Positions 21,160 to 33,010 of a stretch of DNA of 64,000 nt are shown piece after piece. The DNA is taken from the NCBI RefSeq assembly GCF_003573695.1, contig NC_039360.1:64791911-64855910 (forward strand). The letters run 5' to 3'. Positions within the stretch are counted from its first letter, which is position 1. Every line of letters begins with the position of its first letter. The stretch comes from Papaver somniferum. Its lineage: Eukaryota; Streptophyta; Magnoliopsida; Ranunculales; Papaveraceae. The notes under the pieces were generated by a model. The model was not told the origin of the DNA and ran no database searches. It saw only the letters and a program-made list of their open reading frames with translations. The translations under genes and the position numbers were made by a program.

Positions 21160-22548
21160 TGTTAGAGCATAGCTCGGTCAACCTCGCATGCGTTTCTATA
21201 TCAAGCATGTTTGTCAATGTTAGTGATCAAAACTATGAGTCTTGATTTCTAGTATATTATAGCTAAGTCTCGGACTATGATAAAAAAGTGTAGTTGAGCT
21301 CAAGGACTTCATGGCGATTCATCATACAACGACGAAGATCTACTCAAGGAACCGTGGAACTTCATCAACAAAAAGGTATGTGGAGACTTGAACTTATCTA
21401 TCACTCAAAAGTTTATCAATTCTATCTCCTACTTCGTATGAGACAAAAAGTCGTATGCTATATAGACTGGATCATACACATTTGACATTTCGAGCTGAGT
21501 ATTCACTACTTATCTTTTTCTCGAAATCGTGTGTTGGTAAAGCGTTTCGCTTTGATCAAGTTTATCTTCACCTTGTGACGAATGTCATGAAAATTTTCAA
21601 TTACTTTGAGAATTGCTCAGACATGAAACGCTATGTGAATAACGGCTATATAACGTCCTCGGAGAATGTCTCAATGATTGGAATGAGAGTTTAGATTACA
21701 TAACCATGTATTCCTTAATCCGAAGTTTTCGAACTTTGTTGATTGAGAGAAACCGGAGGAATTGGATTTGCCAAGTCCGCGAACTGATGGAAGTTCTCTT
21801 GCCGAGAATTTATGCTGGGATTTTCCAAAAACTTGTTTGCGTGTTTAGTCCGTGATCTCAGTCCGCGAACCTAGTCCGCGAACTGGCGGAAGTCTCTTTG
21901 CCGAGATTTTCTGCTGAGTTTGGAAAAATCTGCTGGTTGCCTTAAGTACGCGAACTTGTTTGTGAGCTTAAGTGTTTATGATCTAAAGATATGCTCTGAA
22001 CATGAAATTTAAATTACTAAGGAATGCTTTATGCAAACCGTGGCTATAAATTTCATGAGCTGATTCATAGAATCCAATCATCTTTGTTTCAATTGTGTCT
22101 TGTGTAGTTACATAAGATCTCATAGCAATTGAACAACTCTCTAACTAGTTCATTTGAGTCAATTGAACTAGTTATGGTGAAGAAGAACTAGGTTAATATG
22201 AATTGCTCATATGGTTAACCTTTTGGGTTACTATGTTGAACCAATACACGTACACGTTTGGGCATGGTTTTCACAAACCCAGTAAACGTCTACCCAAGTG
22301 TGTGTGACAAGCTAAGTTTTCGATCTAACGGTTGAGAAATATTAGCTTGAATCTAAATCAGGTTTTCATCTAACCTTGAATATGGATTGGTTTGTAACTA
22401 AGGCAAAACCCTGATTTGAAGGCTATATAAAGGAGACATCTAGCATTGTGAAAAACTAATCCCCACATGTCTGTGTGATACTAGTGCGCTCGCTAGAGTC
22501 GATTCTCCTTTAACCTTTGGTTTTCTTCTCTAAAACCAGGTTAACGAC
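21160..22548 (+). repeat. 3' LTR of inner Sirevirus, first part
   Basis: Colinear with 14314-15690 with few differences, plus a small extra TCCGTGATCTCAG-type insertion in the CpG module near 21850. It ends in ACGAC (22544-22548), the target of the passenger element. Confidence 0.9.
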
Positions 22549-22917
22549 TGTTTGAGGGTGAAAACGGTTCTGCTGATTTTGGTAATTTCGGGTGTCTGGG
22601 TGAGAGATGAGTTTAAACCCTAAACAATGTACTGCAAGGGAGTACTTTAGATTCGAGAGATCAATCTGTACAAATCCGGCCTAAACCAAGAAATGGTCTT
22701 TCCAGACTTGCTTCGGTCACAAAGTGAAGGAGAAGGGTTGGTTTTGGGGAGGGAAGCGAAGAGAGTGTTTAGACCAGAATAGTTGATTCTGGAAGAGTAG
22801 TTGTTTCACGACTTGTATCAGAAAGTGAGAAGCTAACAGATGGAAAGCTAGCAAATATTTTCTGAGTGTTGTATGCTCCTGACCTGAACTTCTTGTTTGG
22901 TGGAAATAAGTAATACC

Positions 22918-22925
22918 TATTTATA
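22918..22925 (-). promoter_or_regulatory. Candidate LTR TATA box of LARD-like element
   Basis: Minus strand TATAAATA, with an identical box in the other LTR at 30003-30010 (the one that would be used). Confidence 0.5.
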
Positions 22926-23429
22926 CAAGTCGAAGTGAAACGTACTCTGGTATCGTATGAAATGGAAAACGGATGAGTAAATGGGAGGAGGTGATAACCG
23001 GTAACGCATGGGATTGATGTTCCACAAAAGAAATCGTTTCACCATTACTCCCTGTATTTACTAACCGCCTCATCCTTATGACATTGCCTTATAACGGGCG
23101 TAGTGTACACCGCACGATGTAAACCGCCAAACCAATACCCAATGAGCATCCCCCAGTTTGTGACATGTGTTGATGTCTCGAGTGTTTTCGTGGAAAACAT
23201 GTAGCATGTTGTTGTTGTCTGGCAAGTTGATCTTGAGAGACTTACCGGCTCGGTGGTGACCTTCGACGGTCGAGATTTTGCATCTTAAGAGGAAAGGTAG
23301 CCGTTGATTATTTCAACCCTTCGTTTGGTATCCAGTGGCATGAAAGCATGATCGGTATGGCTTTAATATGGCCTAATTTAGGCGCGGCCAAAAGTTAGGG
23401 TTTTGGATTTGTTTAGGCGCGACCAAACT

Positions 23430-24650
23430 AGGGCCAAAGGTTTCCATGCGTTAGCTGGTAACCTTGGACGGCTAAGATCTGCATCTTAGATGAAAAAGTG
23501 GTTGTTGATTGTTGCAGGCCTTCGTTTTGGCAGCCGTAAAGGGAAGGCTGTCATGGTATGGCGCGGCAAGTTGGTTGGCATGCCATTGGCACATGTGGCA
23601 TGGCCGGCATGCCTTGGCGCGGCTTAGGTGTGGCCACAAACTAGGGTTTGGGAGTTGGGCCAAAGGTTACCATGCGTTGGCTGGCGACCTTGGACGGCTA
23701 AGATTTGCATCTTAGATGGAAGGATGGCCGTTGATCGTTGCAAGCCTTTGTTTTGGTATCTGCGTAGGGAAGGCCGGCATGGTATGGTGCCGCAAGGTGG
23801 CTGGCATGCCATTGGCACATGTGGCATGACCGGAATTCCTTGGCGCGGTTTGGGCGTGGCCAAAACTAGGGTTTTGGCATTGGGACAAAGGTTACCATGT
23901 GTTGGTTGGAGACCTTGGACGGCTAAGATTTGCATCTAAGATGGAAGGATGGTCGTTGATCGTTGCAAGCCTTTGTTTTTGTAGCCGTGTAGGGAAGGCC
24001 GGCATGGTATGGCGCGGCAAGATGGATGGCATGTCGTTGGCACATGTGGCATGGCCGGCATGCCTTTGCGCGGTTTGGGCGTGGCCAAAACTACGGTTTT
24101 GGCGTTGGGCCAAAGGTTACCATGCGTTGGTTGGCGACCTTGGACGGCTAAGATTTGCATCTAAGATGGAAGGGTGGCCGTTGATCGTCGCAGGCCTTCG
24201 TTTTGGTAGCCGCATAGGGAAGGCCGACATGGTATGACGCGGCAAGGTGGTTGGCATGCCATTGGCACATGTGGCATGGCATGCCTTGGCGCGGTTTGGC
24301 GTGGCCAAAACTAGGATTTTGGGCCAAAGGTTACCATGCGTTGGTTGGCGACCTTGGACGGCTAAGATTTGCATCTAAGATGGAAGGGTGGTCGTTGATC
24401 GTCGCACGCCTTCGTTTTGGTAGCCGCATAGGGAATGACGACATGGTATGGCGCGACAAGGTGGTTGGCATGCCATTGGCACATGTGGCATGGCATGCCT
24501 TGGCGCGGTTTGGCTTGGCCAAAACTAGGGTTTCGGGTCAAAGGTTACCATGCGTTGATTGGCGACCTTGGATGGCTAAGATTTGCATCTAACATGGAAG
24601 GGTGGCCGTTGATTGTCGCACGGCTTCGTTTTAGCATCCGTGAAGAGAAG
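23430..24650. repeat. Six CpG-rich ~212-226-bp tandem repeats in LTR
   Basis: Anchored by AAAGGTTACCATGCGTTGG-like blocks at about 23436, 23658, 23886, 24112, 24325 and 24540. Each repeat also contains GACCTTGGACGGCTAAGATT and TGCCATTGGCACATGTGGCA. The long open frames on both strands here are by-products of the periodicity. Confidence 0.85.
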
Positions 24651-24664
24651 GCCCGCATGGTAAC

Positions 24665-24975
24665 GCGTCTGGTATGGTTTTCCATTGGCAAGGTGGTGCG
24701 ACTGGCATGGTTGGCATGCCTTGGCGCGAAGACGTGGCTGGCATGGTTTGCCATTGGCACGGTGGTGCGCATGGCATGGTTGGCATGCCTTGGTGTGAAG
24801 ACGTGGCTGGTATGGTTTGCCATTGGCACGGTGGTGCGGCTGGCATGGTTGGCATGCCTTGGCGCGGAGACGTGGATGGCATGGTTTGCCCTTGGCACGG
24901 TGGTGAGGCTGGCATGGTTGGCATGCCTTGGCGCGGAAACGTGGCTGGCATGGTTTTCCATTGGCACGGTGGCGT
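24665..24975. repeat. ~66-69-bp tandem repeats in LTR
   Basis: Four to five copies of a unit containing GGCATGGTTGGCATGCCTTG and CATTGGCACGGTGG. They are also present, in different number, at about 31515-31790 of the partner LTR. Confidence 0.85.
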
Positions 24976-25185
24976 GAGAATTATGGTTTGGTGTACGAAG
25001 ATGATGTCGGTCAATACTAAGGGTTCTGCCGTGGAACATAACACATGTATATAAAAAAAAGGTACCCTGGTAATTCTTACGTAGGCATGCTGATTGATTC
25101 GATAAATGCGCTAGTGGTCATAGTGACGTCATTTCATATGTATGGTTTTACGATTTTAACCCTAAGCTAAAAACCACCATCAACA

Positions 25186-25200
25186 TTAAGTCCCCTGCTT
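25186..25200 (-). other. Polypurine tract of LARD-like element
   Basis: Minus strand AAGCAGGGGACTTAA directly before the LTR start TGTTGATGG. Confidence 0.75.
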
Positions 25201-25301
25201 AGCTCGGAACATGAACATTATTGTGAGGTAAGCATAAGATGGAGACAGGCGAGGACAAAATCGAAATGACAAGTCGTGAAAAGATGGTCAAGAAGACCCG
25301 G

Positions 25302-25904
25302 CTAACCTTTTTCGAGAGGTAAGGAGAGTTCGTGATTCTCGTGTTGGAGGCCTTGCATAGATTCTACTTGTGGTGTTGCTGGATCGACCGTGAAGTGGTG
25401 AGATGTAGATTGTCGGCTTGGAATGGGAGCCGCAGGCATCGGTCGGCTTGGGATGGGATCCGCAGGCGTCGGTCGGCTTGGGATGGGAGCCGCAGGCGTC
25501 GGTTGGCTTGGAATGGGATTCATAGGCATCGTTCGGCTTAGAATGGGAGCCGCACGCGTCGGTCGTCTTAGAATGGGAGCCGCACGCGTCGGTCGACTTA
25601 GAATGGGAGCCGCAGGCCTCGGTCGGCTTGGAATGGGAGACGCACGCGTTGGTCGGCTTGGAATGGGAGCCGCAGGCGTTGGTCGTCTTGGAATGGGAGC
25701 CGCAGGCATCGGTCGGCTTGGAATGGGAGCCGCAGGCGTCGGTCGGCTCGGAATGGGAGCCGCAGGCGTCGGTCGGCTTGGAATGGGAGCTGCACGCGTT
25801 GGTCGGCTTGGAATGGGAGGAAACTGGCTTCGGTCCGCGGAATGGTGGAAATTGTCTTCAGTCCGCAGAATGGTGTAAACTGGTTTCGGAACTTCGGCAA
25901 CCAA
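25302..25904 (-). repeat. 30-bp minisatellite forming a 200-residue proline-rich open frame
   Basis: From 25411 to 25820 about 13.7 copies of a 30-bp unit (GGCTTGGAATGGGAGCCGCA plus 10 bases) run head to tail. Because 30 is divisible by three, the minus strand stays open and would encode ten-residue repeats of the type PIPSRPTPAA. The N-terminal 30 residues before the repeats are non-repetitive. Whether this is translated is unknown. The open frame may be only a consequence of the period, so I class it as a repeat rather than a gene. Confidence 0.75.
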
Positions 25905-28224
25905 ACGACGATGATGACGCTGGAACTTCGGTTATCAAATGGTAGTGATGGCGCCTGGCAACTTTGTCTAAATTAGGTTTTGGCATGCCGAAACCCTAAT
26001 TAGCACCCATTACTAAAATCGTTGTAGAATTCTCGTACGAACTCGGATTTTGACGGTCCTCCCATCCATCGGACCGGAAAAGAATTTATTATCTTCCTAC
26101 GCGGGAATATTTAGGTTTTGAGCTCGTTTAGAAGGTGAAAACGGCCCGACAGTGAAACTCGGGAAGAATTCAGGAGGGATGTTACGGGCCCGGGGTAACA
26201 TAGTCGCGCGGAGTCATTTATTCCCGTTCATGGAGCAAGAAGGAAACTTTATTCTGTGGAAACTCTAGAAACTCCGTCCTTATGAAAAGAGGTATTGACC
26301 TTCTTCTTTTTTCTGTCGCTCGTCCGGATCCGTGCTTTCGTATGCAGTGTCTCTCCAGTGGATTCCAAAATTTACCAAACTCCATTGCATTCTTGGGACG
26401 AATGGATGTGGTTGCGTTGTCGGTCCATCCTTGATTTTAGGTTGTTCAGTGCCTGGACCTTCTGATCGCGATGACAGTATGCTGTGGATGCTTGTATGGG
26501 CGAAATCTTTCGGAGCCACTGGATGAAATAGATGAGTTGGGAGACGTTTCTTTACCGACGTGCTGCTATCAAGTCTTCAAGGACTTTGTTCCAAGAGACA
26601 TCCTTCGAACCATCTTCTGAATCTTGACTATCGTATGGAATGAGATGCGGTGAGCAGTCCCCAATTATATTTCTGTTAGATCCGATGGCACGGCCGAACA
26701 TGTGAATGTATCTCTGTGGCGTGCTTTTGGAGTCTTCGATGCACATGTATGGCTTTCTGTTGAGAAGTTTCTGTGGCTTGTAAAACTTCGGCAGTGACGA
26801 TGTTGAAATCAGAAATAACCAGGTTGAGGGGAGTGAAAGCGTCCCATGCTAGTAGTCCCCATGTGTATCCTATTTTCATCGCATCGCCTTGAGTCCATGT
26901 CCACAGGATTTGATTCAAGCTTATTATACTCTTCTGGATGTGACGCTGGGATGCACATGGACGAAATATTTTGGATAGCGAAGAGGTAGGAATGAGAGAG
27001 TTATTTTTTTTTGTCGTGGATCCCTCTGTTTCTTCAAGAAAAGTGTTTCAGCCGCGTCTCTAGAGTTATCTCATGAGTCTTTGATGGTCATCGGGATGGA
27101 CTGCGATGAGTAGTCCCCAGTCGCATTTTCTTTAGTTTCTGAAGTTGTTTTCCTCTGAGCAGGCTTGGGATCCGCCGCGTCCTGGTAAAGTGTTGAAGGC
27201 GTCTTCTAGACAAAGAGGTGATGATATCCTTGCGCTACACCCTTGAAGAGTATATGACCTTGTTGTGGCTATGGTCTTTTGGTTGACTGTGTCTTCTGAG
27301 CTTTGACAATGAAAGGATTCCGTGTAGACCCTCAGTCCCCAAGTATGGATTACATGTTTCCATCTTTCTAGTGATTGCTGCTGCGGTGAAACTCTGGCTG
27401 GTATCAGCAAATGAGCGGCAACAGTTCTTGGTAGCAGATGTAATCAGAAGAGACTACATTGTCGTGAGAACAAAGTAGGTTGGATAGAATGCGTAAGCGA
27501 GCAAACTGTCCATGACCACGAGCTTTGGCGGGATGGATCAAAAGGCGGTCATGACTATGAAGATTGTCTGGTTGATATCATGATCCTTGACATGGGGAGC
27601 GTGGTGGTACGACCATTTACAGGAAGGAGTGACGGCCCCGGTACGATCCTTGGCAGGAGGAAGCGGCGTTGAGGCGGCTTCGGCTCTTGGAGAGGATGTT
27701 GAAACTTAAGAAGACAAACGCTGAAGCTTCGGCTTCGATCCTGGAGCAGCTTATGGAGAGAATGCTGAAGCGGAGCGGCTGCTGAAGTGAACGTTGAAGC
27801 GGAGCCGCTGCTGGAGGACGTTGAAGCGGAGAGGCTACGTCAATCAGTGTGTTGTCAAACTAGACACCCTTCAAGCGAACAGTGGTTAGGAGTCCCCAGT
27901 TCCATCTCTCATGCTTTCCAAGAGAGGTAGGGGTTTGGGAACAGCTTCTTGGCCGGAAATAAATGTTTTCCTGACACAGCACGGTTGAGGGCTGCAAATA
28001 TGTCTTGAGGTTGCGCCTTGGTAAAATATAAAATCTCTCATAAATGTTCCACCATAGACTGCACAATTTTGTGGGCGAAGTCCCCCGAAATCATGCATCT
28101 CCTGACGGGAAGAGAGTCTTTGTGAACTCAGGGGGGTTGCTGATCTCCTTGCCTCGATTTTTGAAAAGTCGTTCCTGATCTCTACGTGTGATGAAATTAG
28201 ATTGTTGATTCCCTTCTACTGAGT

Positions 28225-28530
28225 GTTCAAGAGAAACGCTGGAAAGATGCAAGTTGTTGTAGCTAGGAAGATGCAAGTTGTTAGCGCTGGAAGGATGCAA
28301 GCTGTCAGCGCTGGAAGAGATGCAAGTTGCTGGCACTGGAAAGATGAAAGTTGTTAGCGCTGGATGGATGCAAGCCGTTAGCGCTGGAAGGATGCAAGAT
28401 GTCAGCGCTGGAAGAGATGCAAGCTGCTGGCGCTGGATAGATGAAAGTTGTTAGCGCTGGATGGATGCAAGCCGTCAGCGCTGGAAGGGATGCAAGCTAC
28501 TGGCGCTGGAAAGATGCAAGTTGTTAGCGC
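28225..28530. repeat. ~30-bp minisatellite in LARD interior
   Basis: Around ten degenerate copies built on AGCGCTGGAAGGATGCAAG with variants of the last third. Confidence 0.8.
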
Positions 28531-29612
28531 TAGATCGTCTTGGAATGGGCGCTGGCTTGGCGTGGGTGCTGGCTTGGCGTGGATGCTGGCTTGGAAAGGC
28601 GTTAACTTGGCATGGCGCTGGCTTGGCGTGGCGCGACGCGGTAGCAATAAAGTGGGAAAGAATATTCCAGGTATGTACTCCAGCGTTTCTCTTTCAATTT
28701 GTTTTCTTGTTTTTCTTGTGTTGGTGCAAACCCTAGCCATAGGTATGCCTTTCATAAATCCGTAGAAATATTGTTCTTCTGAACTGGTGTAAACCCTAGC
28801 CGTAGGTATGCCTTTCATAAACTTGTAGAAATAATTCATCATAAACAATTCCTCTTCGAATATCACTGTAGTAACGTTGGCTACCTCATGAATAGTGACG
28901 GGTAAGCATTATTATGCAAAGTGGGTACGTACGGGTAGGTGACTGATTCCACGAAGAACCAGGCGTTAGGGTTTTCCTCTTTTTTTTTTTTTTTGTAAGT
29001 CAAACAAAGCGCCTGGTTTATGGCAAGTGTTACCTATGAGGGTTTTGGATTATTATTCGGTATGAACTGTTTTAGGATGATGTCGTCTTTGGTTATGATT
29101 GTAACTGACACAAACATCCCAGGGAAGATATGGAACCGTGAACGTTGTGTGTCGGTAGATGACATGGGATGAAATATAACATGGCTATCGGTTTTATCAT
29201 TCCCGTGTAAACTTGAAATAGTAAACCATGTATTTTGTCTAGGCAAGACTTACTCGGTTTTTTGGATCTACTAACAAAAAATGAGTCAGGTGCAAGTCCG
29301 AGTTTTGTGGAAAGCACCGCGATTATGGAAAGTCCCCAGTCGTCCCTGAGTCACTTGATAATCGAGTCATCGATCCCTGCGCGGATCGTTTGCTTTTAAC
29401 CTCTGGGAAGTCCCCAGTCTCCCCTTGCGGTGTCATGACTGGTAATCGGGTCGTCTAGTAATTGAGTCGTCGATCCCTGAGTGGATCGTAGCGGGCCGTC
29501 TGGTAGCTGAGTCGTCGATCCCTGAGCGGATCGTTTGCCTCTACCGTCCTGACGTCGGGGTCGAAGTATGAGATCGAGGATTGAAAATTGACATTGTAAC
29601 CGAAAGATCAAT

Positions 29613-29630
29613 CTCCCACTGTGGTCGCCA
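29613..29630 (-). other. Primer binding site of LARD-like element
   Basis: Minus strand TGGCGACCACAGTGGGAG, next to the LTR end. It matches the site at 63960-63977 at 17 of 18 positions. I cannot name the tRNA with confidence. Confidence 0.75.
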
Positions 29631-29633
29631 ATT

Positions 29634-32003
29634 TTTTGAAGGTGAAAACGGTTTCTGCTGATTTTGGTAATTTGGGGTGTCTGGGTGAGAGATGAGTTTA
29701 ACCCCTAAACAATGTACTGCAAGGGAGTACTTTAGATTCGAGAGATCAATCTGTACAAATCCGGATTAAACCAAGAAATGGTCGTTCCATACTTGCTTCG
29801 GTCACAAACTGAAGGAGAAGGGTTGGTTTTGGGGAGGGAAGCGAAGAGAGTGTTGAAACCAGAATAGTTGATTCTGGAAGATTAGTAGTTCCACGACTTG
29901 TATCAGAAAGTGGGAAGCTAACAGATGGAAAGCTAGCAAATATTTTCTGAGTGTTGTATGCTCCTGACCTGAACTTCTTGTTTGGTGGAAATATGTAATA
30001 CCTATTTATACAAGTCGAAGTGAAACGTACTCTGGTCTCGTAAGAAATGGAAAACGGATGAGTAAATGGGAGGAGGTGATAACCGGTAACGCCTGGGATT
30101 GATGTTCCATAAAAGAAAGCGTTTCATCATTACTCCCTGTATTTACTAACCGCCTAATCCTTATGACATTGTCTTATAACGGGCGTAGTGTACGCCGCAT
30201 GTTGTAAACCTCCAAACCAATGCCCAATGAGCATCCCCCAGTTTGTGTCATGTGTTGATGTCTCGAGTGTTTTCGTCTAAAACATGTAGCATGTTGTTGT
30301 TGTCTGGCAAGTTGAGCTTGGGAGACTTTCCGACTCGGTGGTGACCTTCGATGGTCGAGATTTTGCATCTTAAGAGGAAAGGTAGTCGTTGATTATTGCA
30401 ACCCTTCGTTTGGTATCCAGTGCCATGAAAGCATGATCGGTGTGGCTTTAATATGGCCTAGTTTAGGCGCGGCCAAAAGTTAGGGTTTTGGATTTGTTTA
30501 GGCGCGACCAAACTAGGGCCAAAGGTTGCCATGCGTTAGTTGGTAACCTTGGACAACTAAGATCTGCATCTTAGAAAAAGTGGTCGTTGATAATTGCAGG
30601 CCTTCGTTTTGGCAGCCGTAAAAGGAAGGCCGGCATGGTATGGCGCGACAAGTTGGTTGGCATTCCATTGGCACATGTGGCATGGCCGGCATGCCTTGGC
30701 GTGGCTTAGGCATGGCCAAAAACTAGGTTTTTGGCGTTGGGCCAAAGGTTACCATGCGTTGGCTTGCGACCTTGAACAGCTAAGATTTGCATCCTAGATG
30801 GAAGGATGGTCGTTGATTGTTGCAAGCCTTTGTTTTGGTATCCGCGCGGGGAAGGTCGGCATGGTATGGCGCGACAAGGTGGCTGGCATGTCATTGGCAC
30901 ATGTGGCATGGCCGGCATGCCTTGGCGCGGTTTGGGCGTGGATAAAACTAGGGTTTTGGCATTGGGCCAAAGGTTACCATGCCTTGGATAGCGACCTTGG
31001 ACGGCTAAGATTTTCATCTAAGATGGAAGGATGTCCGTTGATCGTTGCAAGACTTTGTTTTGTTAGTCGCGTAGGGAAGGCCGACATGGTATGGCGCGGC
31101 AAGGTGGCTGGCATGCCATTGGCACATGGGGCATGGCATGCCTTGGCGCGGTTTGGCGTGGCCAAAACTAGGGTTTTGGGCCAAAGGTTACCATGCGTTG
31201 GTTGGCGACCTTGGACGGCTAAGATTTGCATCTAAGATGGAAGGGTGGCGGTTGATCGTCGCACACCTTCATTTTGGTAGCCGCATAGGGAAAGTCGGCA
31301 TGGTATGGCGCGACAAGGTGATTGGCATGCCATTGGCACATGTGGAATGGCATGCCTTGGCGCGGTTTGGCGTGTCCAAAATTAGGGTTTCGGGCCATAG
31401 GTTACCATGCGTTGGTTGGCGACCTTGGACGGCTAAGATTTGCATCTAAGATGGAAGGGTGGTCGTTGATTGTTGCACGCCTTCGTTTTAGCAGCCGTGA
31501 AGAGAAGGCCGGCATGGTAACGTGGCTGGTATGGTTTTTCATTGGCACGGTGGTGCGGCTGGCATGCCTTGGTGCGGAGACGTGGCTGGCATGGTTTTCC
31601 ATTGGCACGGTGGTGCGGCTGGCCTGTTTGGCATGCCTTGGCGCGGAGACGTGGCTGGCATGGTTTGCCATCGGCACGGTGGTGCGGCTGGCATGGTTGG
31701 CATGCCTTGGCGCGGAGATGTGGCTGGCATGGTTGGCATGCCTTGGCGCGGAGATGTGGCTGGCATGGTTTTCCATTGGCATGGTGGCGTGAGAATTAGG
31801 GTTTGGTATGTACGAAGATGATGTCGGTCAATACTAAGGGTTCTGCCGTGGAACATGACACATGTATATATAAAAAAAGGTACCCTGGTAATTCTTACGT
31901 AGGCATGCTGATTGATTCAATAAATGTGCTAGTGGTCATAGTGACGTCATGTCAGATATATGGTTTTACGATTTTAACCCTAAGCTAAAAACCACCATCA
32001 ACA
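29634..32003 (-). repeat. 5' LTR of LARD-like element
   Basis: About 2370 bp. It contains five ~220-bp repeats (about 30515-31500) and a block of ~66-bp repeats (31505-31790). It ends CATCAACA at 32003, followed by ACGAC. Confidence 0.85.
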
Positions 32004-32008
32004 ACGAC

Positions 32009-33010
32009 TTAAAGACTTCATTGGGATTGTGAAGCCAGACCGATACTAATTTTATCGTAGTTGTGTGATCTGATCTTGCATCTTCTATCGTACGAGTACA
32101 ATCTTTGATTGTCTTGAGGTCGTGAGAGTTCTCCGATAGGCAAGATAGAGAAGTCACAAACATCTTCGTCTCACTGTTTGTGATTCCTCGACAAACCGCT
32201 TGTGTAGTCAAGAAGGATTTTTGAGAAGTGATTGATTAATCTAGTCTGTTCTTCGGGAATATAAGACCGGATTATCAATTGGTTCCTGTTCACCTTGATT
32301 TTATATCTTAAGACGGAACAAAACCTAGGGTTTTTCTGTGGGAGACAGATTTATCCTTTGATAGACTTTTCTGTGTGAGACAGATTTGTTTATTATCAAG
32401 TCTGCGATTTTGGGTTGCAGCAACTCTTAGTTGTGGGTGAGATCAGCTAAGGGAATCAAGTGCGCAGTATCTTGCTGGGATCAGAGGCGTAGGAGTACAA
32501 CTGTACCTTGAATTAGTGGGAGATTGATTGGGGTTCAACTATAGTCCAGTCTTGTAGTAGGCTAGTGTCTGTAGCGGCTTAATACAATATGTATTCAATC
32601 TGGACTAGGTTTCGGGGTTTTTCTGCATTTGCGGTTTCCTCGTTAACAATACTTCTGGTGTCTGTGTTATTTCTTTTCCGCATTATATTTTATATAGTTG
32701 AAATAATACAGGTTGTGCGTTAAAGATCATCAATTGGAAATCCAACCTTTGGTTGTTGATTGATATTGATTGATCCTTGGACATTGGTCTTTGGTACCGT
32801 CCAAGTTATCTCTCTTTGATAAAGACTCGCAGATTTTTGTTTGCTTGAGTAAAGATCAAATCGAGAGATTGAGATATAAACTATTTGATATATCTTTTTA
32901 TTGATTGAGTTTAACTGTCTAGTTGAATCTCATAAAAAGTATATTGGAGTTTGTTCATACAGATTGCTAAGCGAAATATTGGGTGTTGTTGTTAAACCCC
33001 CGCTTTTTCA
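32009..33010 (+). repeat. 3' LTR of inner Sirevirus, second part
   Basis: Resumes exactly where 22548 left off (TTAAAGACTTCATTGGGA) and ends CCCCCGCTTTTTCA at 33010. Together the parts give about 2391 bp against 2363 bp for the 5' LTR. Confidence 0.9.

Larger units (their letters stand above)
22549..25185 (-). repeat. 3' LTR of LARD-like element
   Basis: 2637 bp. The partner LTR (29634-32003) is about 267 bp shorter, mostly because this copy has six rather than five of the ~220-bp internal repeats. Confidence 0.85.
25201..29612 (-). other. Interior of LARD-like element, no recognisable gene
   Basis: I find no zinc knuckle, protease, RT, RNase H or integrase motif on either strand. Apart from two minisatellites, the visible structure is a scattered motif AGTCCCC(A/C) (minus strand GGGGACT). 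It occurs at 26656, 26854, 27112, 27334, 27891, 28080, 29331 and 29409, besides the polypurine tract itself. Confidence 0.6.
22549..32003 (-). mobile_element. Pol-less LTR element with tandem-repeat LTRs (LARD-like), minus strand
   Basis: A 9455-bp insertion with TG...CA ends and a perfect ACGAC duplication (22544-22548 and 32004-32008) inside the inner Sirevirus 3' LTR. Minus-strand order: 5' LTR 32003-29634, primer site 29630-29613, interior, polypurine tract, 3' LTR 25185-22549. The 4.4-kb interior encodes no recognisable gag or pol, so the element is a large retrotransposon derivative that must use another element's enzymes. LTR start TGTTGATGGTGG and primer site match the element entering at 59002, pointing to a shared lineage. 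Confidence 0.88.
14314..33010 (+). mobile_element. Inner Sirevirus-type Ty1/copia element, plus strand
   Basis: The element has a 5' LTR at 14314-16676, primer site at 16679, a degraded pol at 16743-20309, a 3' region with five polypurine tracts, and a 3' LTR starting at 21160. The 3' LTR is split by the 22549-32003 insertion and resumes at 32009-33010. Flanks are CACCA (14309-14313) and TACCA (33011-33015), 4 of 5 matching. LTRs of about 2.36-2.39 kb, the copia domain order (protease, integrase, RT, RNase H) and multiple AAGGGGGAG tracts before the 3' LTR fit the Sirevirus lineage. Gag is almost wholly absent and pol has four frameshifts, so it is dead as an autonomous element. Confidence 0.9.

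Noticed and set aside
23472..25054. Numerous open frames of 60-180 residues on both strands, some with histidine/tryptophan-rich repeats
   Set aside because: They fall in the ~220-bp and ~66-bp LTR tandem repeats, appear in several frames at once and repeat with the DNA period; no domain or start context.
25411..25820. Possible CRISPR-like array of 30-bp repeats
   Set aside because: Head-to-tail minisatellite without spacers inside a retrotransposon.
30513..31856. Similar repetitive open frames in the partner LTR
   Set aside because: Same tandem repeats in the second LTR of the LARD-like element; shadows of the periodicity.
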